Below are positions 17,259-25,243 of a DNA stretch of 64,000 nt, one piece after another. This DNA is from an uncultured Prevotellaceae bacterium (GTDB lineage: Bacteria > Bacteroidota > Bacteroidia > Bacteroidales > Bacteroidaceae). The stretch is taken from positions 19,706-83,705 of the forward strand of contig OMXX01000009.1 of the NCBI GenBank assembly GCA_900315105.1. The letters run 5' to 3'. The notes beneath the pieces were generated by a model that saw only the letters and a program-made list of their open reading frames with translations, was not told the DNA's origin and searched no databases. Every line of letters starts with the position of its first letter. Positions within the stretch are counted from its first letter, which is position 1. Position numbers and translations under genes: made by a program.

Positions 17259-17346
17259 CACTCGGCAAATCGAAGACCGTGCGCCAGCCTTTGAGGGCAG
17301 ACACGCACTTTTGCCTTCGTGCGAGGATGCTTCGCACGTTGCATTC
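17251..17346 (+). repeat. Promoter-proximal leader repeat, copy 1
   Basis: About 90 nt from the -7 element onward align with the minus strand at 35136-35041, sharing TTTGCACTCG, CCAGCCTT, TCGTGCGAGG and GCACGTTGCA in order. Predicted fold: an outer GTGCG/CGCAC stem, then a 7-bp CGTGCGA/TCGCACG hairpin. In the other copy one of those pairs becomes G-U, which keeps the stem. It could be a conserved structured 5' leader or a dispersed element that carries a promoter. Confidence 0.65.
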
Positions 17347-17394
17347 AGATAATTATTTAGGCTATAAACGCCCAAAACTCTAAACACAAAGACT

Positions 17395-17829
17395 ATGACA
17401 AAAGAACAGATTTTTGAATTAATCAACGGGATGCAGAATCCTGTGATGTATGTGGCTACAAGTGAGAACGGACAGCCTCATGTGCGTGGCATCCTCTTAT
17501 ATAGTGCTGACGAAAACGGCATAGTATTCCATACGGGTAAGTTCAAGGCTCTCCACAAGCAGCTTCAGGAAAATCCAAAGGCAGAGGTTTGTTTCGCTAC
17601 CGGTAAGTATCAGGTGCGTGTTGAGGGTGAGTTCAAACTTGTTGACGATATTGAATTCAAAAAGGAGATTATCAATCATCCTTCACGCAAGTTCCTTCAG
17701 GGCTGGATAGCAGAGCAAGGCTTGGATGCCGTTCTCGACTTCATTCAAGTATATAGAATGGAACATGGCAAGGCTCACACATGGAGCTTTGAGGATAACT
17801 TCAAGCCAAAGGAATACGTGGAACTGTAA
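17395..17829 (+). CDS. Pyridoxamine 5'-phosphate oxidase-like flavoprotein
   Basis: 144 residues forming a single split-barrel FMN-binding domain of the PNPOx-like superfamily: FELINGMQNPVMYVATSENGQPHVRG at the start, IVFHTGKFKALHKQLQENPKAEVCF in the middle and a C-terminal helix. It lacks the C-terminal dimerisation region of true PdxH and is probably a general FMN- or F420-type reductase; the substrate is unknown. Its mRNA begins with the structured leader shared with leuA. The heptamer array begins 5 nt after the stop codon. Confidence 0.8.
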   Translation: MTKEQIFELINGMQNPVMYVATSENGQPHVRGILLYSADENGIVFHTGKFKALHKQLQENPKAEVCFATGKYQVRVEGEFKLVDDIEFKKEIINHPSRKFLQGWIAEQGLDAVLDFIQVYRMEHGKAHTWSFEDNFKPKEYVEL

Positions 17830-17833
17830 AATT

Positions 17834-17959
17834 ACAAATTACGAATCACAAATTACCTTTTATAAGTATTTATAACAATGCAACCAAGATATGTAACAAA
17901 GAACATGCTTTAGCTTGGTGAGCCTTAGCGAACAATCGGTAATTTGTAATTCGTAATTA
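17834..17959 (+). repeat. 7-nt register array with inverted arms (AATTAC words)
   Basis: Left arm ACAAATT, ACGAATC, ACAAATT (17834-17854) and right arm GTAATTT, GTAATTC, GTAATTA (17939-17959) are complementary, and the distance between them is 105 nt (15 x 7). The middle contains no repeat. It sits between the PNPOx-like and TfoX_N-like genes and may form a stem in a read-through transcript. Confidence 0.65.
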
Positions 17960-17967
17960 TAAAAAAA

Positions 17968-18255
17968 ATGTGTACTTCAGAATACATAGATTTCGTGTGC
18001 TCCCAGCTTAGGGGAGTTGGCGATATTATAATGAAAAAGCAGATGTCAGATGACTGGTGCATCTACATAAACGGCAAGCCTATAATACTCGCTTTTGACA
18101 ATCTATCATACGTCAGGATGACTCCTGCCATTGATGATATGATGACATCAGCATGGACAGGTTATCCCTACGATGGAGCCAAAGAGCACTATGTGCTTGA
18201 CATTGAGCATCGCGATAAGGCTATGAAAGTGGTACACGCACTACTCGCCTCATAA
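17968..18255 (+). CDS. TfoX N-terminal-domain-like small protein
   Basis: 95 residues. The pattern VGDIIMKKQMSDDWCIYINGKPIILAFDNLSYVRMTP matches the TfoX_N fold, in which a small beta sheet follows a 'framework' Gly and the Leu-Tyr-Val/Leu-Lys segment. The family includes the competence regulator TfoX, but most stand-alone members have no assigned role. There is no C-terminal TfoX domain and no competence gene nearby. It may be co-transcribed with the PNPOx-like gene. Confidence 0.6.
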   Translation: MCTSEYIDFVCSQLRGVGDIIMKKQMSDDWCIYINGKPIILAFDNLSYVRMTPAIDDMMTSAWTGYPYDGAKEHYVLDIEHRDKAMKVVHALLAS

Positions 18256-18282
18256 ACGATGCCTGACAACCTACAGATATTA

Positions 18283-18906
18283 TCAATAGAAGCGAACAAT
18301 CTCATCAAAAGGCCTATGCTGTGGCTGCTGTGGCTCTTCAGCCCTATATCCAAGCGAGATAACCGCCATAATGGTTTCCTCATTCGGTATGCTGAAAAGA
18401 GAACGCAGTTCATTAGCATCCCTCATTCCCATAATCAAAGTGTCAAATCCCATGGCACGGGCTTTCAACACGAGATAGGCGTTACTCAGGCCATTGTCGT
18501 AAGCGCCCCACCCGTCTCCGACTTCATTGGTCTGTTCCCCTTGGAAGAATCCGGACTTTGAACGCTCGAATGTTGATACAATCAGCACAGGCGCACCTGC
18601 TACCTTCTCCTTATTCGGACCTATCAGCTCAGCAACGGCTTTTACCTGCTCAGGACTGATAGCCACATAATACTTGGTTGGCTGCTGGTTTGCCCAAGAA
18701 GGTGCTTCCTGAGCGGCTGTAAGCAACTCTTTCACCTGTTCCTTTGTTATGGTTTTGCTTGCATCATAACTACGGACACTACGGCGTGTCTTGATTACCT
18801 CATCAAATGACGGAGTACCCTCGCTTGTCTTTGGTTCTGACTGAGAACAAGAGAAAAACATCGTCACAAGTGAAGCAACGAAAAACATTCTAACGATTTT
18901 TTTCAT
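18283..18906 (-). CDS. Nitroreductase-family lipoprotein
   Basis: 207 residues from the ATG at 18906 (an upstream ATG at 18915 would add three residues). The N-terminus is a lipoprotein signal with lipobox FFSC, predicting a lipid-anchored periplasmic protein. The nitroreductase fold follows: IKTRRSVRSYDASKTITKEQVKELL (FMN-contacting Arg-Arg-Ser), APSWANQQP and the late LIMGMRDANELRSLF segment. These FMN enzymes reduce quinones, nitro groups or flavins; a periplasmic lipoprotein version is common in Bacteroidetes. It is convergent with the TfoX_N-like gene. Confidence 0.82.
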   Translation of the reverse strand: MKKIVRMFFVASLVTMFFSCSQSEPKTSEGTPSFDEVIKTRRSVRSYDASKTITKEQVKELLTAAQEAPSWANQQPTKYYVAISPEQVKAVAELIGPNKEKVAGAPVLIVSTFERSKSGFFQGEQTNEVGDGWGAYDNGLSNAYLVLKARAMGFDTLIMGMRDANELRSLFSIPNEETIMAVISLGYRAEEPQQPQHRPFDEIVRFY

Positions 18907-18960
18907 ACAATTCATTCAATTTAGTTATTAGTTATCGGAAATAGTCATCTGTTCTTTTCC

Positions 18961-20334
18961 TTAACGTCCAAGTTTCCACCAGTCAAAGTCGAAAAGCTGT
19001 TCATCTCCTCCACGGAAGAGGATATAGACATCGTGTTGGGTGGTAGGTGATGGATGTTGGGTGATAGGAAGAGTGATTATATTCTTGCTGCCATCCACCT
19101 CTATACGGGCAAAAGGCTTTCCGCTGATTGAATTTGCATAAAACTCGATGACACCGGGATTCTTCACATTCAGCACCTCTACAGTAATCTCCTTTGGAGC
19201 CTCTGAACCGAAATCCACATTGCGAACCCTTGTCCAGTCGCCGTTATGTATTGATGTTACATAATGCCTTGCACCCGCCATACGGTCAAGCTTAACGCCC
19301 CAGCTCTGTGACATGGTTTCAGCCTCAACAGTCTTGTAGGGATCAAGACTACCGACAGGCTTCACACCCTCTTTAGTGAATGGAATGAAAGGTATTGAAC
19401 CGTCAGCATTGAACTTGAACTCCTCAATAGCAGTAGAGCGTTTGAATCCTCCACCATTAGGCAGGGCGCCATTGTGGTAGAACATATAGTCATGTCCCTT
19501 GAAATGGATGTTTCCGCCATGAATAGTGAAACTATTCTCTGCCTCGTTCATTATACGTCCCTTGAAAGTCCAAGGACCATGAACGCTAGGAGCGGTAGAA
19601 TAAGCCATATACTCTGGAACACCACCCGCAGGATATACAGCATAGTAGATGCCGTTTCGCTTTGTCACCCAAGGCCCTTCCTCATACTGAGTCATTTCAC
19701 GTTCCTTGCCGATAGACCAGTCCATCTTAGACTGCAAGGTGCCAAAACTCTTAGGATCTGTGTATCCGGGAACTTCCTTATAGCCATTCTTGAACGAAAT
19801 CATGTCATCGTTAAGTTCCCCGTACCAGAATCCCTTATTTCCCCAAAAGAGATACGGCTTACCGTCATCATCGATAAATACTGTAGGATCAATAAATCCA
19901 AAGCCTGTAGCAAGGGGAGCCCCTATGGCATCACGCCATGGACCTGTAGGACTGTCGGCTACAGCAACACATAAAGCATCTTTTCCGTCATCGGTGTTGC
20001 AACATAGATACCAGTACCATTTGCCTTTGTGCTCAACAGCCTGAGCCGCCCAGGCACGATCACCTTGCTTTGCCCATTTGAATGTAGCGGTATTGACTTG
20101 AGCACCCAGATACTGCCAGTTCACCATATCCTCAGAGGAAAACACGAGCCAGTCTTTCATAAGAAAGTATGTTGCATCGTCCTCGTCATGGTCAACAAAA
20201 AGATATACCTTGTCACCATGGACATATGGCGCAGGATCAGGAGTATATATAGCACTAATGACAGGATTCTGCGCTTCACAGATTACTGCCATCATCATTG
20301 CAGACAGAATTGTAAATATTGATTTTTTCATCAA
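18961..20334 (-). CDS. Glycoside hydrolase family 43 enzyme with CBM6-like C-domain
   Basis: 457 residues. Signal peptide (MMKKSIFTILSAMMMAVICE), then a five-bladed propeller (about 24-325) with the three GH43 carboxylates: base Asp in TPDPAPYV, pKa-modulating Asp in GFIDPTVFIDDD and acid Glu in YEEGPWVTKR. A C-terminal beta-sandwich (about 330-457: TVEAETMSQSWGVKLDR) reads as CBM6/CBM35. Activity is probably on arabinan, xylan or arabinoxylan side chains, which fits the arabinose cluster at 36-48 kb. Near residues 423-434 a TQHPSPTTQH stretch, encoded by 7-nt repeats, lies in the CBM. Confidence 0.88.
   Translation of the reverse strand: MMKKSIFTILSAMMMAVICEAQNPVISAIYTPDPAPYVHGDKVYLFVDHDEDDATYFLMKDWLVFSSEDMVNWQYLGAQVNTATFKWAKQGDRAWAAQAVEHKGKWYWYLCCNTDDGKDALCVAVADSPTGPWRDAIGAPLATGFGFIDPTVFIDDDGKPYLFWGNKGFWYGELNDDMISFKNGYKEVPGYTDPKSFGTLQSKMDWSIGKEREMTQYEEGPWVTKRNGIYYAVYPAGGVPEYMAYSTAPSVHGPWTFKGRIMNEAENSFTIHGGNIHFKGHDYMFYHNGALPNGGGFKRSTAIEEFKFNADGSIPFIPFTKEGVKPVGSLDPYKTVEAETMSQSWGVKLDRMAGARHYVTSIHNGDWTRVRNVDFGSEAPKEITVEVLNVKNPGVIEFYANSISGKPFARIEVDGSKNIITLPITQHPSPTTQHDVYILFRGGDEQLFDFDWWKLGR
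19033..19067 (+). repeat. 7-nt register array inside the GH43 gene
   Basis: Five units in register (GTGTTGG, GTGGTAG, GTGATGG, ATGTTGG, GTGATAG) belong to the same word family as the arrays in queD/queE and in the leu leader. They encode the low-complexity TQHPSPTTQH segment on the minus strand; the frame is kept. Confidence 0.8.
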
Positions 20335-20550
20335 ATATTAATAGCACTTGCTTTTTCTACTGGCTTTTTGACGAACTATAAAATGAATGGTTTAACGAAA
20401 AATCAAAAAACATAGCAAAAAAAATCCATTTCGTAGTATTTAAAAATGCTTTCATCTGTTAACAAATGTTATACACCATGTTCGGCTCATATCAATCAGA
20501 CCTAAAACCTTAAACTCCAACCCATGCTTTTCACCTCATCACCTATGCAC

Positions 20551-20582
20551 ACAAAAAAAGTCCTCGGCCGAAAACGAGGACT
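20551..20582 (-). terminator. Intrinsic terminator or attenuator upstream of GH43
   Basis: On the minus strand AGTCCTCG and CGAGGACT (8 bp, 8-nt loop) are followed by seven T. Confidence 0.85.
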
Positions 20583-20741
20583 ATCTCCGGTTCTATCGCC
20601 TTCACAGGCTAAGAAACCTAGTAATAACTAAATGAATTGCGAGAATTTCAATCTTCACAGACTAAACAAACTCTATAATCGTTTAAATGATTTTTTCGGT
20701 ATATATATTATAACATTTGCATTGAAAAACTAAAGTTTTTA
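20551..20741 (-). ncRNA. Candidate small RNA or terminated leader upstream of GH43
   Basis: A perfect promoter (20748-20779, minus) and an intrinsic terminator bound a stretch of about 190 nt with no ORF (the only ATGs open 2-4 codon frames). Internal hairpins include an AAAAACT/AGTTTTT stem near the 5' end, and CTGTGAAG occurs twice. It may be an independent small RNA, or a leader whose terminator controls the GH43 gene 217 nt further on. I could not match it to a known family; 6S RNA is possible by size only. Confidence 0.5.
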
Positions 20742-20747
20742 CGAGTG

Positions 20748-20779
20748 CAAAGATAGCGATATTTATTGATATCGCCAAA
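20748..20779 (-). promoter_or_regulatory. Promoter of the candidate small RNA / GH43 leader
   Basis: TTTG (20779-20776), a 20-nt spacer and TATCTTTG (20755-20748) on the minus strand. The bases after it, CACTCG, also follow the promoters of the two leader repeats. Confidence 0.75.
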
Positions 20780-21009
20780 AAATATCTGTCATTACTGCCT
20801 AAATTATAAATAAATTAACATTTCAGAACAAAAAATTCGTCATTACACAAAATTTTTCAGTTAAAAAAGGCGAAAAATCATCGTGGGGCATCCATGAGCT
20901 CTGTTTCTGGTGAAAAATGAAAATTGAAGATAAAACAAAAACCAAACAAATACATTTTCTCCAAATTACAATGAATTTTTATTCAAATATACAATTTATA
21001 TCGAATTTG

Positions 21010-21041
21010 TTTGGAGGAGAAAGAAAAATATTGTATATTTG
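21010..21041 (+). promoter_or_regulatory. Promoter of the nucleoside deaminase gene
   Basis: TTTG (21010-21013), a 20-nt spacer and TATATTTG (21034-21041), 83 nt before the start codon. Confidence 0.75.
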
Positions 21042-21124
21042 CAACATAAATCTATTATAAATAGACGATTAAAAACTGACTTATTTCCAACAACAAGCAA
21101 TCAGAAAACAACAATAATGACATT

Positions 21125-21589
21125 ATGACACATAGCAAATACATGCAAATAGCAATAGATGAAGCCAGAGATGGTATCAGGAACGGACATGGAGGTCCGT
21201 TTGGTACTGCCATCATAAAGGACGGAATCTTAATAAGTTCAGGACACAACAAAGTTCTCCTGAATAATGACCCTACATGTCACGGAGAGGTGGATGCCAT
21301 TCGCAAGGCATGTCAGAAGCTTGGTACACACGACCTGAGCGGATGCGAGCTTTACACTACGGGAGAACCATGCCACATGTGTCTGTGCGCCTGTATGTGG
21401 GCAAACATCGATAAGATATACTACGGATGTACGATAGAAGACAACGGACTCATTGGATTCCGCGATGATAAGTTCGACAAGATTTTCGGTGGTCGTGACA
21501 AGCTTGAAGGCTTTATGACAGAGATTGACCGTGAAGCATGCCAGCAACTGTTCGAAGAATACAAGAATCTACATCATAATCTATATTAA
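21125..21589 (+). CDS. Nucleoside/guanine deaminase (CDA fold)
   Basis: 154 residues, full length for the guanine deaminase (GuaD-like) branch of the cytidine-deaminase superfamily. Zinc/catalytic motif CHGEVDAI (His and proton-shuttle Glu) and PCHMC (two Cys ligands) are present, along with the N-terminal IDEARDGIRNGHGGPFG segment typical of GuaD-type proteins. It is predicted to hydrolyse guanine to xanthine in the cytosol; related members act on other nucleobases or on tRNA, but tRNA-A34 deaminases (TadA) have different surrounding residues. The FMN/FAD reductase gene starts 46 nt downstream and may be co-transcribed. Confidence 0.85.
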   Translation: MTHSKYMQIAIDEARDGIRNGHGGPFGTAIIKDGILISSGHNKVLLNNDPTCHGEVDAIRKACQKLGTHDLSGCELYTTGEPCHMCLCACMWANIDKIYYGCTIEDNGLIGFRDDKFDKIFGGRDKLEGFMTEIDREACQQLFEEYKNLHHNLY

Positions 21590-21635
21590 ATTCCGGTGGG
21601 AATCAATAATCCTCCACCTTAAAAAAATATACGCA

Positions 21636-24137
21636 ATGAAAAAACTCACAATACTATCCCTGATGCTATTGACATTCATGGTGATGGGATGTAATCAACA
21701 AAAGGACAATACACTAACAGATGGAACGTTTCACTCTGTAGGACTGAATCTTACTGGAACAATCAATGTTGATGTAACCATTGAGGAACAACGCATCACA
21801 GATATACATGTTCTTGAAGAAATCAAGTCGTATGCCAGTCAGATAAAGCAGCTATGTGAAAGCATCATAGAGAACCAATCGCCCGAAGTTGATGGAGTAT
21901 CAGGTGCAACATATCTTTCCGACGGCATAAAAGACGCTGTACGCGATGCTTTAGCACAGTCAAGAGGCGAGAAACCTGTTCTTGACAATACCAATGTAAT
22001 GAGTTTTACGCCAGGAACATACTCCGTGGAAACCGACGGATTCCTTAGCAAGATCAAGGCTGACGTCACTTTCAGTAAGAATGCTATCGACACCATAATA
22101 ATAAAGGAGTCGAATGAGACGCCCCATGTCGGTCAGAACGCAATTCCACCGACCATACGCAATATGCTAAAAGCCAATGGAACAGGAGTAGATGGAGTAA
22201 CAGGTGCCACATTTACAGTAACAGCACTGAGAAAACTTGTAAACGAGGCTGCCGAGAAAGCAGAAGTAACCAATCGTAATAAATTCTATAACAACAAATT
22301 AACCATGACAGCACACAATATAATAGAAGATACGTGGGATGTAGTAATTGTCGGTGGTGGAGGTGCAGGTCTTTTCGCTGCGGCACAGGCTGCAGAAGAT
22401 GGTAATACCGTTCTCGTAATAGAGAGAAATTCAGAACTTGGCGGTAACACCCTGATTGCAGGTGGTATGTATCAGGCTGTTGACCACCACCTAGTATGGG
22501 ACATCAATCATCCAGAAGCCACTTCAGCTATCGGCTTTGATGGTAAAAGGGTTGACAAGGTTAAGGCTACCATAGGAAGTATAGACCAATTAAAAACAAT
22601 TCTCTCATGGAATGAGAAACCTTTTGACGAGAACTACTATCTCACACATGAGTTCGTGGCAGGTGATGTGATAGAATTGTCAAAGCATGGCGTTCATCAG
22701 GAATTTCTTCCTATCCTCCGCAACCTGAAGAAAGAGATACGAGCATATCTTGCCTATGCTGAACCCAAAATAAAAAAAGGCATGAAAGAGAATGAGCTTT
22801 TGCTTTTCTCTACTACGAACCTGCATATATTCCAGACCTATTATGGAGGCCTTCGTCTGAGCAATGACAAGAAGGAATGGGTATATAGCGACTACAATCT
22901 TGTAAATCAATTTATTAACGAAGGTGAGAAACTCAAGCCATGGCTTATGAGCATGGGAGTGGAGTTTATGAACACACAGACAACCCTTCCGGGTGCCATC
23001 TGGTATCGTTGCAACAGAATGACCGGCTGCAACACAGATACCGCAGGAGATGGTAAGAAGACATTCTTTGCGAAGAATTGGGGAGCATACGTAATGGCTC
23101 CTCTCACACACATGCTTCAAGCCAACAAACATAATAAGGTGATTAAATCAACCACAGCCAAGCACCTTATCATGGAGAATGGAAGGGTGACAGGAGTAAA
23201 AGGCATAATGGATGACGGCACGACTGTGGTAGCTCATGCACGAAAAGGTGTGATTATTGCATCTGGAGGCTATGCTGCCAATATAAAGAAGGTAATAGAG
23301 ACCAATAAATACTGGCCAGCAAAATATCTTTCATACCACATGGGCACAACAAACCGTTCTTCTCTTCTGGGTGAAGGTCTGTCGATGGCAACAGAAATCG
23401 GTGCTGACGAGTGCGGCGAGGGATGGACACAACTTCTGCCTCTTGCTTTCTCTGCCGACGGACTAATAGCAAAGGGAAGCGTAGAGACCGCCGTATTCAT
23501 AAGTCCTAAGACAGGAAAACGCTTTGTTGACGAGTGTTCAGAACGTGACGTGCTTTCACTCGCTGCATTCGAAAACGGCATAACATACAAAGGCATCAAA
23601 GGTACATTCTTCTGTATAAGGGCTGATGTGAAGACCGATGAAGCCGGACTTGACGTCATCACATCCGACATTCCGGGAAAGGAATGGACACGAACAGGTA
23701 AGGAACTTGCAACCCTTTTCAAGGAGTTGGGAATGAATACCGATGCAAAGGCAGTTCTTGAGACTATCCGCGAATACGACATAGCAGGAATGGAGAACCG
23801 TCAGCCAAAGGATTTCAGGAAACAGCATCAGGTCGGTCTTATCGGTACTGCCAAACGTAAGGCTGATGGAAGCTACGACAAGAGCACATACGATATTCTG
23901 AATGCAAGACTTCGCATACGTCTCCTTGCCCCATCCCTCCATCATACAATGGGCGGATTGAGAATAGACACAAGTCGTAGGGTACTCGACAAGCACGGCA
24001 AGCCAATCCCAGGCCTCTATGCAGCAGGTGAGGTTACAGGCGGATTCTTCGGCGGAAACCGTCTTGGCGGTAATGCTCTCACAGAAGTAATGGTATCAGG
24101 CAGAATAGCAGCTAAAGCCATAAACGGAGAGCACTAA
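21636..24137 (+). CDS. Lipoprotein flavin reductase with two FMN-binding domains and an FAD domain (fumarate/urocanate reductase-like)
   Basis: 833 residues from the ATG at 21636. Lipobox VMGC with Cys19 predicts a lipid anchor. There are two FMN_bind domains (about 28-108 and 122-205), each ending in the covalent flavinylation motif DGV(S/T)GAT (89-92 and 189-192). A FAD_binding_2 module follows (about 234-833) with VVIVGGGGAGLFAA, ending in GEVTGGFFGGNRLGGNALTEV. This is the layout of extracytoplasmic fumarate, urocanate or methacrylate reductases that use respiratory electrons carried by covalent FMN. A single FMN_bind domain is usual; two in tandem is notable. The acceptor is unknown. No heme motif (CXXCH) is seen. 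Confidence 0.85.
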   Translation: MKKLTILSLMLLTFMVMGCNQQKDNTLTDGTFHSVGLNLTGTINVDVTIEEQRITDIHVLEEIKSYASQIKQLCESIIENQSPEVDGVSGATYLSDGIKDAVRDALAQSRGEKPVLDNTNVMSFTPGTYSVETDGFLSKIKADVTFSKNAIDTIIIKESNETPHVGQNAIPPTIRNMLKANGTGVDGVTGATFTVTALRKLVNEAAEKAEVTNRNKFYNNKLTMTAHNIIEDTWDVVIVGGGGAGLFAAAQAAEDGNTVLVIERNSELGGNTLIAGGMYQAVDHHLVWDINHPEATSAIGFDGKRVDKVKATIGSIDQLKTILSWNEKPFDENYYLTHEFVAGDVIELSKHGVHQEFLPILRNLKKEIRAYLAYAEPKIKKGMKENELLLFSTTNLHIFQTYYGGLRLSNDKKEWVYSDYNLVNQFINEGEKLKPWLMSMGVEFMNTQTTLPGAIWYRCNRMTGCNTDTAGDGKKTFFAKNWGAYVMAPLTHMLQANKHNKVIKSTTAKHLIMENGRVTGVKGIMDDGTTVVAHARKGVIIASGGYAANIKKVIETNKYWPAKYLSYHMGTTNRSSLLGEGLSMATEIGADECGEGWTQLLPLAFSADGLIAKGSVETAVFISPKTGKRFVDECSERDVLSLAAFENGITYKGIKGTFFCIRADVKTDEAGLDVITSDIPGKEWTRTGKELATLFKELGMNTDAKAVLETIREYDIAGMENRQPKDFRKQHQVGLIGTAKRKADGSYDKSTYDILNARLRIRLLAPSLHHTMGGLRIDTSRRVLDKHGKPIPGLYAAGEVTGGFFGGNRLGGNALTEVMVSGRIAAKAINGEH

Positions 24138-24257
24138 CTCCTATGTTGCTCTTATGTGACTCTTATGTAACTCCTATTTAAGTCCCATTTTCCGCCCATC
24201 CTATCTCCGTTCCAGAACGGAGGTGAAACGAACAAACAACGGAGGAAGAACGGAGGA
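24137..24257 (+). repeat. 11-nt register array (CTCCTATGTT / ACGGAGGA words)
   Basis: Eleven consecutive 11-nt units run in one unbroken register from the last base of the preceding stop codon: ACTCCTATGTT, GCTCTTATGTG, ACTCTTATGTA, ACTCCTATTTA, AGTCCCATTTT, CCGCCCATCCT, ATCTCCGTTCC, AGAACGGAGGT, GAAACGAACAA, ACAACGGAGGA, AGAACGGAGGA. ATCTCCGTTCC faces AGAACGGAGGT around the centre, giving a hairpin. Confidence 0.8.
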
Positions 24258-24307
24258 ATAGCAAAACCTGAGTTGATATAATAATAAAGAAAATATCATA
24301 GAAAATG

Positions 24308-24338
24308 TTGGGATTTTCACTTTTTCTTTGTAATTTTG
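24308..24338 (+). promoter_or_regulatory. Promoter of the gene at 24392
   Basis: TTG (24308-24310), a 20-nt spacer and TAATTTTG (24331-24338). Confidence 0.65.
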
Positions 24339-24391
24339 TCATCGAACTCACGTTAGGTTAACGTAAATCCAGTTTTCATAAATACGAAACA

Positions 24392-25108
24392 ATGGATATG
24401 GACATAAAAACAGAAAGAATAGACCTCGGAACATTCCAAAAAATGTGGAATGGTGAAATAGATGCTATACACGACCAAATGGTTGATGTTCTGGAAGATT
24501 CATCCGTATGGCAGTTCGTACTTGACGAGACTAATAATGGTAGTGCAAAGGTGTTTGAGTTTTTCATGGAATATGAAATGCCTTCAAGACACGCCCTTAT
24601 CCAACTTATGAACACAGTACCTAATGAATGGTATGAACTAAGCGAGGAGGAACTCTATGAGCGTATAGGAATCAATCAATTCGAGGAATTCGCCATTATT
24701 TACTATATTCTATTGGAAAAAGCTAAAGTTCCTGGATTCTATAAGGGTGATGTCGGCAACATGTATTATGATGGATTTTGGCTAATACAACCATTGTTTA
24801 AGAACGAAAACGAAAGGTTGACCAGAAAAATCATCAATACTGCATTACAATATGGTTATGTGGAAACATACGAAGATTGGCTGGATTTACAGAAAAAAGA
24901 AATTGCAGGAAACGAGAAATCATCTCAGAAACTCGGATTTGCCTTTGGGATTCTGTTGATGACATTACTGGTGATATTAATTGTATATTTATTAATACAC
25001 ATAGATGCTGCAACCTTTGCATATGGAGGACTCATCATCTGTTTGGTAGCATTACTTATATATTGGCTTGTAAAGGGAAGAAAACAGCAAAAAACTATTC
25101 CTGATTGA
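24392..25108 (+). CDS. Unknown protein with two C-terminal membrane helices
   Basis: 238 residues, family not recognised. The first 180 residues are soluble, acidic and rich in Trp/Tyr/Glu (IDAIHDQMVDVLEDSSVWQFVLDE and an FYKGDVGNMYYDGFWLI segment). Two membrane helices follow (about 184-206 LGFAFGILLMTLLVILIVYL and 209-229 ATFAYGGLIICLVALLIYWL) with a Lys-rich tail. With a cytosolic N-domain it would be a tail-anchored, two-helix protein. It has its own promoter and a strong terminator, and its neighbours do not suggest a role. Confidence 0.65.
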   Translation: MDMDIKTERIDLGTFQKMWNGEIDAIHDQMVDVLEDSSVWQFVLDETNNGSAKVFEFFMEYEMPSRHALIQLMNTVPNEWYELSEEELYERIGINQFEEFAIIYYILLEKAKVPGFYKGDVGNMYYDGFWLIQPLFKNENERLTRKIINTALQYGYVETYEDWLDLQKKEIAGNEKSSQKLGFAFGILLMTLLVILIVYLLIHIDAATFAYGGLIICLVALLIYWLVKGRKQQKTIPD

Positions 25109-25137
25109 CTTTGGTTCAGAATAAATTTAATAACAAA

Positions 25138-25177
25138 GAAATGACGTGATGTTTTTGCATCACGTCATTTCTCTTTT
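25138..25177. terminator. Bidirectional terminator
   Basis: A perfect 14-bp stem (25138-25151 with 25158-25171), 6-nt loop, then a T-tract. It serves the plus-strand gene, and on the minus strand lies directly downstream of the cimA-like 3' remnant. Confidence 0.85.
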
Positions 25178-25179
25178 TA

Positions 25180-25236
25180 ATTGTTTTCAATCTGATTCAG
25201 AATTTTGAATGTTGCCTTGATGGCAGTTTCAATATT
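25180..25236 (-). pseudogene. 3'-end remnant of a citramalate-synthase-like gene
   Basis: On the minus strand this 57-nt stretch reads IETAIKATFKILNQIENN and a stop, matching the last residues EAAIKATFKMLNQIENN of the intact gene at 29314-30840. DNA identity is roughly three quarters, with most differences at silent sites. No more of the gene is present. It lies immediately downstream of the DUF3857 gene pair, so that pair is flanked by two copies of the same gene end in the same orientation. Confidence 0.8.
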
Positions 25237-25243
25237 AGAAGAG

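Larger units (their letters stand above)
20335..21009. other. Gene-free spacer between GH43 and the deaminase gene
   Basis: It holds the candidate small RNA and its promoter (20551-20779). The rest is AT-rich sequence with no supported feature, until the deaminase promoter at 21010. Confidence 0.6.

Noticed and set aside
20551..20741. 6S RNA
   Set aside because: Size and promoter-terminator layout would fit, but I could not draw the long rod with a central bubble; left as an unassigned RNA.
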